A DNA stretch of 5,969 bases from Smithella sp. ME-1 (GCA_000495415.1 AWGX01000798.1:1-5969); one strand, 5' to 3'. Shown: positions 1 to 4,747, counted from the first letter of the stretch. A program made the numbers and translations. The notes: generated by a model from the letters alone, not told the origin.

Positions 1-1299
1 TAATCCCATCTCCGTGGCGATGGCGCCGGCAAGCTCCGCAGACCGGATCTGATGACCTGCCGTATAGGGATCTCTTACCTCTATTGCAGATATCATAACC
101 TGAATCGTTGTATCAAATGACTTCTTGAGGCTGTTAAGAGTCTCAAGAAGTTTCGCTTCCGCCAGTTTGCGCTCGGTGATATCCTCAGAGATGCCCAGCA
201 GATATGCCGGTTCTCCATCCTCGTTTAGGATCGGCACCTTTTTGGTGTGCAAAATACGTTCTCCCTTGTTGCGGGTCTGAATGAATTCTTCCGCGATATC
301 CACTAACTCCTTACTATGGAGGACATTCCTGTCCTTCTGCGTAAAGGATGCTGCCTGCTCTTTCGGAAACAAATCGTAATCACTCTTCCCCAGTAGTTCC
401 TCCCGGGAACGACCCAGCAGATCCTCTCCCGCGCGGTTGAATCGGACAAACCGGAGTTCCCTGGAGTCTTTGAGGAAGATCATGTCCGGAATATTCTCGA
501 CAATCGAGTTCAGTAATTTATTCGTCCGGAGCAGTTCCTCCTCTTGCTGTTTACGCTCGGTGATATCGCGGATATTGCATTGTGCTAACCTTGCTCTGTC
601 AACCAGATAGATATCCGTATCGATAGACTGTCCGGATTTGGTTTTTACCGGCACATCATCGTAATTAAGAATACCTATCTTGTTCAACGCTTGCATTGTT
701 GTTTGGAAATCACCCCCATCGAGTAAAATGCCGATATCCTGAAGTTTATTCCCGATGCTCTCCTTTTTGTCGTAGCCCAACATCTTTTCGAAGGCCGGAT
801 TAGCATGGGTTATTTTCCCTTCTTGTTTTTCGAGAAGCACTATACCGTCGCTGGCCGTTTCAAAAAGACGCCTGTAGCGCTCTTCAGATTCCGTTAACAA
901 GTCTTCCAGTTGTTTACGTTCGGTGATGTCCTCGATGGCCAGAAGGATGATCCGCTCTTTTCCCGACTCTCTTTGAATTTGCCGGGCGTTCAAAAGCATG
1001 ATGCGCTTGCCAATGGCAGCAAAATCGTGTTCCACCTCATAGTCATCAAAGGTCGTTTTTTCGGGAAGAATGGTTTCCAGCAGTTCACGCAGTTTGGGAA
1101 TATCCCACTGTTTATTGCCCAAATCATAGATAAGCTGTCCCACGGTCTCTTCAGGTACTACCTTAAAGAATTTATAGAAGGAACGGCTGGCGTTGACTAT
1201 CCTTAGATCCTGATCCAGAGCAATTAAGGGTTCACGGATAGTGTCGATGACACTATCAGAAAATTCCTGAGATCTTGTTACTGCTTTTTTCGCGGCCAT
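1..1299 (-). CDS. Multi-PAS sensor with C-terminal HD-GYP domain (3' end outside window)
   Basis: An open frame of 433 codons runs from ATG at 1299 off the left edge without a stop. Three PAS units each end in the linker DITERK, at residues 124-129, 245-250 and 373-378. PAS1 includes FYKFFKVVPEETVG; PAS2 has RRLFETASDGIVLLEKQ and HANPAFEKMLGYD; PAS3 has IVENIPDMIFLKDS and LLGRSREELLGKSDYDLFP. After a short helix, residues 397-433 read VMISAIEVRDPYTAGHQIRS and onward, the opening of an HD-GYP domain; H416 matches its first conserved histidine. HD-GYP proteins hydrolyse cyclic di-GMP, so this is inferred to be a signal-controlled phosphodiesterase; the HD pair and GYP motif lie outside the window. 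No membrane segment is present in the visible part, suggesting a cytosolic sensor. The start is supported by AGGGAG (1307-1312) seven bases upstream. No residues visible in the PAS domains identify a ligand or cofactor. Confidence 0.93.
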   Translation of the reverse strand, partial: MAAKKAVTRSQEFSDSVIDTIREPLIALDQDLRIVNASRSFYKFFKVVPEETVGQLIYDLGNKQWDIPKLRELLETILPEKTTFDDYEVEHDFAAIGKRIMLLNARQIQRESGKERIILLAIEDITERKQLEDLLTESEERYRRLFETASDGIVLLEKQEGKITHANPAFEKMLGYDKKESIGNKLQDIGILLDGGDFQTTMQALNKIGILNYDDVPVKTKSGQSIDTDIYLVDRARLAQCNIRDITERKQQEEELLRTNKLLNSIVENIPDMIFLKDSRELRFVRFNRAGEDLLGRSREELLGKSDYDLFPKEQAASFTQKDRNVLHSKELVDIAEEFIQTRNKGERILHTKKVPILNEDGEPAYLLGISEDITERKLAEAKLLETLNSLKKSFDTTIQVMISAIEVRDPYTAGHQIRSAELAGAIATEMGL

Positions 1300-1300
1300 T

Positions 1301-1324
1301 TTCCATCTCCCTGCGCTCGGTGAC
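1301..1324 (-). other. Out-of-frame PAS-linker remnant overlapping the RBS
   Basis: Read on the minus strand, these bases encode VTERREME in a frame one base off that of the PAS gene. This resembles the DITERKQ(L/Q)E linkers inside that gene. Twelve bases (TGCGCTCGGTGA on plus, 1312-1323) are identical to 168-179 within the third linker. The same bases supply the AGGGAG ribosome binding site. A stop codon lies 8 codons upstream of this segment in that frame, so it is not an extension of the gene. It may be a relic of a longer multi-PAS ancestor, or chance. Confidence 0.4.
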
Positions 1325-1393
1325 GGCTTGAGCTACATATTGGCCGAGTTAATTTCTTGTGAAATTGTGCCTTCTCTTTGGTGTCTTATTTTT

Positions 1394-1403
1394 CGGCCTG
1401 TTG
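1394..1403 (-). repeat. Leader repeat core CAACAGGCCG, copy 1
   Basis: On the minus strand this reads CAACAGGCCG, preceded by GGA rather than GGGG. It lies 94 bases upstream of the PAS gene start, in that gene's sense. The same ten bases occur in longer form at 4019-4033 and 4401-4415, upstream of two small plus-strand genes. This copy is the shortest and could be chance. Confidence 0.35.
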
Positions 1404-1436
1404 TCCAATATAACAAGATCGCCTTTGGGTACTTGA

Positions 1437-1453
1437 GGGGGCAAAGTGCCCCC
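1437..1453. terminator. G/C hairpin followed by T-run (possible terminator)
   Basis: GGGGGCA (1437-1443) pairs perfectly with TGCCCCC (1447-1453) around a three-base loop, and CC plus TTTTT follows at 1454-1460. That is the form of an intrinsic terminator on the plus strand, yet no plus-strand gene lies upstream. On the minus strand the hairpin sits in the gap between the Trp-rich gene's stop (1505) and the PAS gene, with an A-run before it and no T-run after it. It could block transcription from either side; orientation is uncertain. The rest of 1300-1504 holds no supported gene. Confidence 0.4.
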
Positions 1454-1504
1454 CCTTTTTGATAAATAAGATATCCTTTGTTATAGTCGGACGAATCTGT
1501 AATC

Positions 1505-2165
1505 TTATCTTTTATCCCGTCTTTCATCATGCATTCTATCGCGCCGGTCCTCATCCCGCCGGTCATGTCTTTCCTTCTCCATCTTTTCACGATCACGGCC
1601 TTCTTTTTGTTGCCTGAGCTGGTCATCCCGGGATTGCGGACTCTTTTGTTTTGGCTGAACCCTTTTAGCCGGTTGTTGTGTTCGTTTCTGAGGCTTCCTC
1701 AAATCCCGTACACCCCAGGTATTTTGTTTTTCCCAATGTCTGTCTCTTTCCCAGCCTTGCCAGCTTCGCTGAACTTCCTGGTGGGGGACTCTTTTTTTGG
1801 TTCCATTCATGCCCCTTCCAACGACGCTGCCTGTAATCATTTCTCCAGCCGGAGGGTACACTTCGATGAAAGGATGGCGTTCCTTCATAGTAGCCCCAAC
1901 CTGAATTATAATTTTGCGAGCGGTACCATCGCCCTTCCCACGGACGCCACCACCAGCCGCCATAGAAAAAGACGTCCACATCCACATCGGGAACAACGTA
2001 AACATAGGTTTCCGGTACTACAACCAGATGGGGCGGCCCCGGAAACATAATGGGTGGAGGCAGAGGAATGCTCACGCCTACGTCTACCCTACCCATCGCC
2101 ATTGATGGAATAGGGACTGCCATTACCAACGCCAAGAGCAATGTTCCAAAAAGCAACTTTTTCAT
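1505..2165 (-). pseudogene. Trp-rich secreted protein with Arg/Gln-rich tail, frameshifted
   Basis: From ATG 2165 the protein begins MKKLLFGTLLLALVMAVPIP, a signal peptide probably cut after SMA (residue 23). A Pro/Val segment (VVPETYVYVVPDVDVDVFFY) and a Trp/Tyr-rich core (GGWWWRPWEGRWYRSQNYNS, then GWRNDYRQRRW) follow. Near residue 123 the frame breaks: the original frame runs into an unrelated tail ending at 1665, while the next frame carries VPHQEVQRSWQGWERDRHWE, QNTWGVRDL and a highly charged Arg/Asp/Glu tail to the TAA at 1505. The shift falls at a run of seven T on plus (1792-1798) or at five G just beside it; removing one base joins the two parts into 219 residues. WEKQNTWGV matches WGRQSTWGV in the neighbouring paralog fragment, which supports the join. 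The strong AGGAGA site (2173-2178) is seven bases from the ATG. Function is unknown; I recall similar uncharacterised exported proteins in geobacteria. A sequencing error or transcriptional slippage is possible instead of a true mutation. Confidence 0.75.
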
Positions 2166-2172
2166 TTTATTG

Positions 2173-2178
2173 TCTCCT
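2173..2178 (-). promoter_or_regulatory. Ribosome binding site AGGAGA fixing the start at 2165
   Basis: AGGAGA on the minus strand lies seven bases before ATG 2165. It shows that the open frame extending further upstream (toward 2582) is not the real start. An AT-rich stretch (TTTTATATATATA) directly precedes it. Confidence 0.75.
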
Positions 2179-2203
2179 ATATATATAAAAGTTTTGTTTC
2201 TAT

Positions 2204-2299
2204 TTAGTCTTTCTTCCCTCCCGCAACCAGCAGCACGATACCGCCCACGAGCGCTACTCTCTCCACGATAGGTGAATAGAGGACGGGTGACCGTAATAC
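2204..2299 (-). other. Short hydrophobic reading frame, possible gene remnant
   Basis: Between the two Trp-rich paralogs, the minus strand holds an open frame of about 31 codons ending at TAA 2204-2206. Its last 20 residues, VERVALVGGIVLLVAGGKKD (from GTG at 2266), look like one membrane helix with a positive end, similar to the C-terminus of small bacterial membrane proteins such as the DUF3185 group. There is no convincing start or ribosome site, so this is at most the 3' end of a lost gene. Chance is a real alternative. Confidence 0.25.
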
Positions 2300-2712
2300 T
2301 ACCTTCTATCCTGTTTTTCGCCCTGCCCTCTTTCAGGTTTTCCCTCCTGAGGTTTTGATTGTTGTTGTTTGGCTGCCTTTCGAACTTGTTGTTTAACCGG
2401 TTGAGATTGCGGCCGGGATTGTTTTTGCTGGATATCTCGCGATTGCTGTGGTTTAGCTGCCTCTCGAACCTGTGGTTTAAACGTTTGAGCTTGCGGCCTG
2501 GGTTGCGGTTTCTGGATATCTCGCGATTGCTGTTTTGCCGCATCACGAACTTGATGCTGCTTCTGCTGCTGCTGTAGTACATTAGGCTGTCTTTGCTGCC
2601 GAACCTCAGGCCTCTGTTGATACTGCTGTTGCCTTTGTTTCCTCAGTTCCTGTCTCTGTTTTTGTGGCGGGGGTTGATAGTTCTGGACGCCCCAAGTACT
2701 TTGCCTTCCCCA
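2299..2712 (-). pseudogene. 3' half of a Trp-rich/Gln-rich secreted protein paralog (5' half deleted)
   Basis: The frame ends at TAG 2299-2301. Homology to the frameshifted neighbour can be followed up to the Trp codon at 2710-2712: WGRQSTWGVQ here against WEKQNTWGVR there. Beyond 2712 the frame runs into bases that on the plus strand encode an SGNH hydrolase, so the residues upstream of this Trp (MPARNQITDS and on) are an artefact. The signal peptide and Trp-rich core present in the intact paralog are absent. The remaining tail is dominated by Gln, Arg, Lys and Pro with almost no hydrophobic residues, as expected of a disordered region, and contains repeats of about 28 residues (QVR(D/E/K)AAKxQQS). 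No start or ribosome site belongs to this fragment. Confidence 0.8.
2357..2560. repeat. Imperfect tandem repeat, 84-nt period
   Basis: Units begin at 2357, 2441 and 2525, exactly 84 bases (28 codons) apart; the last is partial. The 21 bases TGGATATCTCGCGATTGCTG+T recur identically at 2429 and 2513. At protein level (minus strand) the units read QVRDAAKQQSRDIQ, QVREAAKPQQSRDIQ and QVRKAAKQQQSK. The in-frame period shows the tail grew by duplication of a coding unit. Confidence 0.85.
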
Positions 2713-2718
2713 CAGCGT
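2713..2718. other. Deletion junction between two divergent genes
   Basis: Minus-strand paralog similarity ends at 2712 and plus-strand hydrolase similarity begins at about 2716. Both genes lose their 5' halves at the same point, so the two starts and the region between them appear to have been removed together. No long direct repeat is visible at the joint. Confidence 0.65.
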
Positions 2719-3204
2719 ATCCTCATCCTCAACAGAGGCATTCCCGGCAATACTGTCCGTAATTTGGTTGCGCGCTGGCAATCCGATGTCCTGGAATTGA
2801 AACCAGATTGGCTCTCTATCATGATCGGCATCAATGATGTCTGGCCTAGGTTCGACGCCAGCCAGCCGAATGAGTGGTATGTTTCTATTGATGAATATGC
2901 CTCCACATTAGAGTGCCTGATCAGCATAACGCGGCCTCAACTAAAAGGGATGGTACTAATGACACCTTATTGCATCGAACCCAATCGGGCGGACCCAATG
3001 CGAGCGATGATGGATCAGTATGGGGATGTGGTGCGCCGGTTGGCCGGTCAATATCAATCTATCCTGGTAGATACTCAGGCTGCGTTCGATTGCGTATTGA
3101 CGAAAGTTCATCCGACGGCGCTGGCTTTAGACCGGGTGCATCTGAAACCGACAGGGCACATGATCATAGCACAGGCTTTTTTAAAGGCATTGGAGTATAA
3201 TTAA
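2713..3204 (+). pseudogene. SGNH/GDSL hydrolase, 5' end deleted
   Basis: Clear SGNH esterase/lipase homology starts at about 2716 with RILILNRGIPGNTVRNLVAR and runs to TAA 3202-3204. Visible family blocks are the block II Gly in NRGIPGNT, block III GIND with the conserved Asn at 2833-2835, and block V DRVH with Asp at 3130-3132 and His at 3139-3141. Block I (GDS, with the nucleophilic Ser), normally some 50-60 residues upstream, is missing. Although a plus frame stays open back to 2593, that part is the antisense of the Gln-rich paralog and has no hydrolase similarity or ribosome site. The fragment cannot make an active esterase. The body of the reading frame is otherwise uninterrupted, which suggests the loss is recent. 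Confidence 0.85.
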
Positions 3205-3240
3205 TTCTGGTATTGGACTATCCAAATGCCTTCAATGTAT

Positions 3241-3275
3241 CCCTCAATATACTGAGGGTCCACCAAATATTGAGG
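3241..3275. other. Overlapping inverted repeats downstream of the hydrolase fragment
   Basis: CCCTCA (3241-3246) can pair with TGAGGG (3253-3258). Overlapping this, CCTCAATAT (3242-3250) can pair with ATATTGAGG (3267-3275). The two hairpins exclude each other. No T-run follows, so neither is a standard terminator; it may be a remnant of a processing or termination signal for the lost hydrolase gene. Confidence 0.45.
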
Positions 3276-3372
3276 CCAAATAAATCATCCCATACTCTTA
3301 TGCCGGTCTTTCTTGTTAATCTAAACACTTATTATTAATGGATGAATAAAAAATTTGATTCTCTTTCGCTTG

Positions 3373-3389
3373 TTGGCAAGCCACTTGCA
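3373..3389 (+). promoter_or_regulatory. Sigma-54 (RpoN) promoter, -24/-12 elements
   Basis: TTGGCAAGCCACTTGCA differs from the consensus TGGCACG-N4-TTGCA at one -24 position. GG (3375-3376) and GC (3387-3388) are separated by exactly ten bases, as RNA polymerase with sigma-54 requires. Predicted transcription start is near 3400, giving a leader of about 84 bases before ATG 3484. A sigma-54 promoter implies control by an enhancer-binding ATPase, whose site would lie upstream; none is recognised in 3205-3370. Confidence 0.75.
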
Positions 3390-3419
3390 AGTAAGATCAG
3401 ATAGAAATCGTTATAAACA

Positions 3420-3443
3420 GACTCAAAAAATACCAACTGAGTC
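3420..3443 (+). other. Inverted repeat in the leader of the Cys-repeat gene
   Basis: GACTCA (3420-3425) is the exact inverse of TGAGTC (3438-3443), with a 12-base loop. It lies between the predicted sigma-54 start and the ribosome site, so it could stabilise the transcript or bind a regulator. The evidence is the symmetry alone. Confidence 0.35.
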
Positions 3444-3468
3444 CGAATGAGTTAATGGTCCTTGTTTG

Positions 3469-3475
3469 AAGGGGG
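3469..3475 (+). promoter_or_regulatory. Ribosome binding site selecting ATG 3484
   Basis: AAGGGGG lies eight bases before ATG 3484. It overlaps the frame opened by TTG at 3466, so that TTG, which would put a charged stretch before the signal peptide, is unlikely to be the start. Confidence 0.65.
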
Positions 3476-3483
3476 AAACATTT

Positions 3484-3831
3484 ATGAAAATTATCAAAAA
3501 TTTGTTTTTTCTGAGTTTAGCATTAACCTTAGTATTAGTAGTCGCCATTTTTAATATCCATGCCGCTGATCAATCAATTTGTAATTCTGGTGCAAACGTC
3601 TTTTTTCATAACAACGGATCACTAAAATCCTGCCAACTCCAGGATGATTACGATGCGAATAACATCCGTTGTAAAAATGGCGGTTCTGTTAGTTTTTACA
3701 GCAACGGCAAATTAGAATCTTGTGTGCTGTCCGCGGAGGTCAACATAGCCAAGAGTAAATGCAAGGCAGATGCTTTGATTTCTTTCTACATCGATGGCAA
3801 ATTGAAATCATGTATGAAGCAAGACAACTGA
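3484..3831 (+). CDS. Small secreted protein with three 30-residue Cys-pair repeats
   Basis: The protein has 115 residues. Residues 1-27 form a signal peptide (MKIIKNLFF, a long hydrophobic core, then IHA), with cleavage after A27 or A28. The mature part is three repeats of the form C-x(5)-(V/I)-x-F-(F/Y)-x(3)-G-x-L-x-S-C. Cysteines fall at 33/50, 63/80 and 93/110, exactly 30 residues apart, and G45/75/105 and L47/77/107 keep the same register. The unit resembles MORN-like or beta-hairpin repeats (FYxNGKLxSC), each possibly closed by a disulphide after export to the periplasm or outside; that is inference. The sigma-54 promoter upstream suggests conditional expression. I do not know a function; a role in the envelope or in binding is only a guess. 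Its low-GC, Asn- and Lys-rich coding differs from the hydrolase fragment to its left. Confidence 0.85.
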   Translation: MKIIKNLFFLSLALTLVLVVAIFNIHAADQSICNSGANVFFHNNGSLKSCQLQDDYDANNIRCKNGGSVSFYSNGKLESCVLSAEVNIAKSKCKADALISFYIDGKLKSCMKQDN

Positions 3832-3888
3832 ATAAGGAGCAAGGGAGGCAGAGAATGCATCTTAATAAATGATGAACTCATAGGAGCA

Positions 3889-3978
3889 ATGCCCTGCTCA
3901 ATATTTCTTGTAAAACAAGAAACAGGCGAAGTGGATTTAAATAAGGTTGCTACTTCTGTCAATTTAACTGGCGGTTAG
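3889..3978 (+). CDS. Possible 29-residue peptide, or decayed 3' extension of the preceding gene
   Basis: ATG 3889 opens MPCSIFLVKQETGEVDLNKV plus nine residues to TAG 3976. AGGAG lies only two bases before the ATG, closer than normal. The frame equals that of the Cys-repeat gene, whose TGA (3829-3831) is followed by open codons straight through to 3975. Thus this may be a former C-terminal extension cut off by a stop codon, or a chance frame. Two strong ribosome-site-like sequences (AAGGAG, GGGAGG) lie in 3832-3850 with no gene of any length behind them. Confidence 0.25.
   Translation: MPCSIFLVKQETGEVDLNKVATSVNLTGG
3904..3922 (+). other. Perfect 8-bp hairpin
   Basis: TTTCTTGT (3904-3911) pairs with ACAAGAAA (3915-3922) around an AAA loop. 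It lies about 70 bases past the stop of the Cys-repeat gene. No T-run follows; it could protect or end that transcript, but it also overlaps the possible 29-residue frame. Confidence 0.35.
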
Positions 3979-4018
3979 AAACAAAATTAACGAAATGGCC
4001 GCTCAAACGGATATCTTT

Positions 4019-4033
4019 GGGGCAACAGGCCGT
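4019..4033 (+). repeat. Leader repeat GGGGCAACAGGCCGT, copy 2
   Basis: This 15-mer is repeated exactly at 4401-4415. It begins 102 bases before the start of the coiled-coil gene and its 3' end forms the base of the foldable leader. It also lies inside a 19-codon frame (3995-4054, MAAQTDIFGATGRLIYTMV) that has no ribosome site and is not called as a gene. Confidence 0.6.
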
Positions 4034-4086
4034 CTAATCTACACAATGGTTTAGACTGCTCTTAAGAGCATAGATTATGAGACGGC
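4029..4086 (+). promoter_or_regulatory. Structured leader with alternative helices upstream of the coiled-coil gene
   Basis: GCCGTCT (4029-4035) pairs with AGACGGC (4080-4086), and AATCT (4036-4040) continues the helix with AGATT (4072-4076), leaving ATG (4077-4079) as a bulge. Inside is the palindrome GCTCTTAAGAGC (4058-4069). A competing helix is possible: GTCTAA (4032-4037) with TTAGAC (4051-4056), which would break the long stem. This is the layout of a regulatory leader or a small structured RNA, placed about 25 bases before the ribosome site of the gene at 4121. I do not recognise it as a known riboswitch class. Confidence 0.5.
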
Positions 4087-4120
4087 TACTTCTAAAAAAG
4101 ATTAGAAAAAGGAGGAATAT

Positions 4121-4339
4121 ATGGACCAGGGGCAAATTGATGAAAGAACGCGCAAAATACAGACTTTACAAAAACAATTAAACGAAAAACGGTCAGATAT
4201 CGACAGAACAAAAAGGGATAAAAAAATGCGTGTTCGCGAAATGGAAAGAAAATATGACAGTCAAGTTAAGAGTAAGGAAGACGATTGTAACGATCTCAGC
4301 AGGCAAGTCGAAGACCTGACCAGACAGTCAAGAAGTTAG
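4121..4339 (+). CDS. Small charged coiled-coil protein, function unknown
   Basis: The protein has 72 residues. A strong ribosome site, AAAGGAGGA (4108-4116), lies four bases before the ATG, which makes this a convincing gene. Residues 5-70 are almost entirely Lys, Arg, Asp, Glu and Gln with regularly spaced Ile/Leu/Val (IQTLQKQL, VRDLS-like VEDLTRQ), consistent with a continuous coiled coil. There is one cysteine (C56), no signal peptide and no membrane segment, so a cytosolic oligomer is likely. I recognise no family; such sequences give false matches to unrelated coiled coils, so no function is assigned. It is separated from the next small gene by 118 bases. Confidence 0.7.
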   Translation: MDQGQIDERTRKIQTLQKQLNEKRSDIDRTKRDKKMRVREMERKYDSQVKSKEDDCNDLSRQVEDLTRQSRS

Positions 4340-4350
4340 TCCGTTCAATT

Positions 4351-4366
4351 TATAGCATCGGCTATA
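4351..4366 (+). other. Hairpin after the coiled-coil gene
   Basis: TATAGC (4351-4356) pairs with GCTATA (4361-4366) around ATCG, 11 bases after the stop at 4339. It has low GC and no T-run, so termination activity is doubtful. Confidence 0.35.
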
Positions 4367-4400
4367 TAGGTCTATTAAACTAAAAAACGAAGGAAATAAG

Positions 4401-4415
4401 GGGGCAACAGGCCGT
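4401..4415 (+). repeat. Leader repeat GGGGCAACAGGCCGT, copy 3
   Basis: This is identical to 4019-4033, with one more G before it. It ends 42 bases before the ATG of the 53-residue gene. The flanking sequence does not match copy 2, so the identity is confined to this element, not a general duplication of the leader. No long stem like that of copy 2 is visible here. Confidence 0.6.
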
Positions 4416-4457
4416 TACAATATCCATTATTCTTTTTAAGAAAGACAGGTAATTATC

Positions 4458-4619
4458 ATGAATCAACCGGAATCAGATCAGATATGGCAGCATCTTCAAG
4501 TTCACATAGAAAGCTTTTTTAGTCAGACTCTCGCAAGCGATGTGCAGAAAATTGAATACAAACAGCGATTTATAGCCCTGCTGGAAATGCCGTACGAATG
4601 TAATCAGAACGAACCTTAA
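4458..4619 (+). CDS. Hypothetical 53-residue protein
   Basis: ATG 4458 to TAA 4617-4619 encodes MNQPESDQIWQHLQVHIESF and 33 more residues, ending ECNQNEP. The upstream AGG within ACAGGT (4446-4451) is a modest ribosome site. The composition is that of a soluble, acidic, helical protein (QIWQHLQVHIESFF, VQKIEYKQRFIALLEM), without signal peptide or membrane segment. The shared 15-mer leader element upstream supports its being a real transcription unit. I recognise no family, and chance is possible for a frame of this length. Confidence 0.5.
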   Translation: MNQPESDQIWQHLQVHIESFFSQTLASDVQKIEYKQRFIALLEMPYECNQNEP

Positions 4620-4747
4620 GAAACGAGCATTTGCAGGAAACTTGGTCATTGGGGGTTATCGAATTTATTATCATCGTAGGACGGGTGATGATGAAAGCGG
4701 CCAAAACAGTTTCTATTCATCACAGATTCATATCATAGGATCATTCA
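4620..4747 (+). other. Intergenic leader of the DUF932 gene
   Basis: This 128-base stretch holds no gene. It contains a weak inverted repeat, ATCATC (4670-4675) against GATGAT (4687-4692). I see no sigma-54 element or convincing -35/-10 pair, and the shared 15-mer is absent. Confidence 0.3.

Noticed and set aside
910..1206. Plus-strand frame of 98 residues
   Set aside because: It is a shadow of the PAS gene on the opposite strand, without a ribosome site.
1529..2050. Plus-strand frame of 173 residues opposite the Trp-rich gene
   Set aside because: It is the antisense of a gene with signal peptide, ribosome site and a recognisable paralog; it has no ribosome site and no family features of its own.
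2593..2712. First 40 codons of the open frame leading into the SGNH hydrolase, including a Leu/Pro-rich stretch that mimics a signal peptide
   Set aside because: These bases are the antisense of the Gln-rich paralog tail (Gln codons read backward give Leu), there is no ribosome site, and hydrolase homology begins only near 2716.
2713..2781. N-terminal residues of the minus-strand frame ending at 2299 (start at 2781)
   Set aside because: They are the antisense of the hydrolase NRGIPGNTV region, so the apparent start is an artefact of the junction.
3995..4054. Nineteen-codon frame MAAQTDIFGATGRLIYTMV spanning the leader repeat
   Set aside because: It has no ribosome site, it overlaps the foldable leader, and the second 15-mer copy gives no matching ATG-started frame.
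4029..4086. Cyclic-di-GMP (GEMM) riboswitch, suggested by GGCAACAGGCC and the PAS/HD-GYP gene in the window
   Set aside because: The conserved GEMM core with its GAAA tetraloop helix and receptor strand is not present.
4019..4415. CRISPR-like reading of the repeated 15-mer
   Set aside because: The copies are 382 bases apart with a gene between them, and there is no regular spacing or spacer set.
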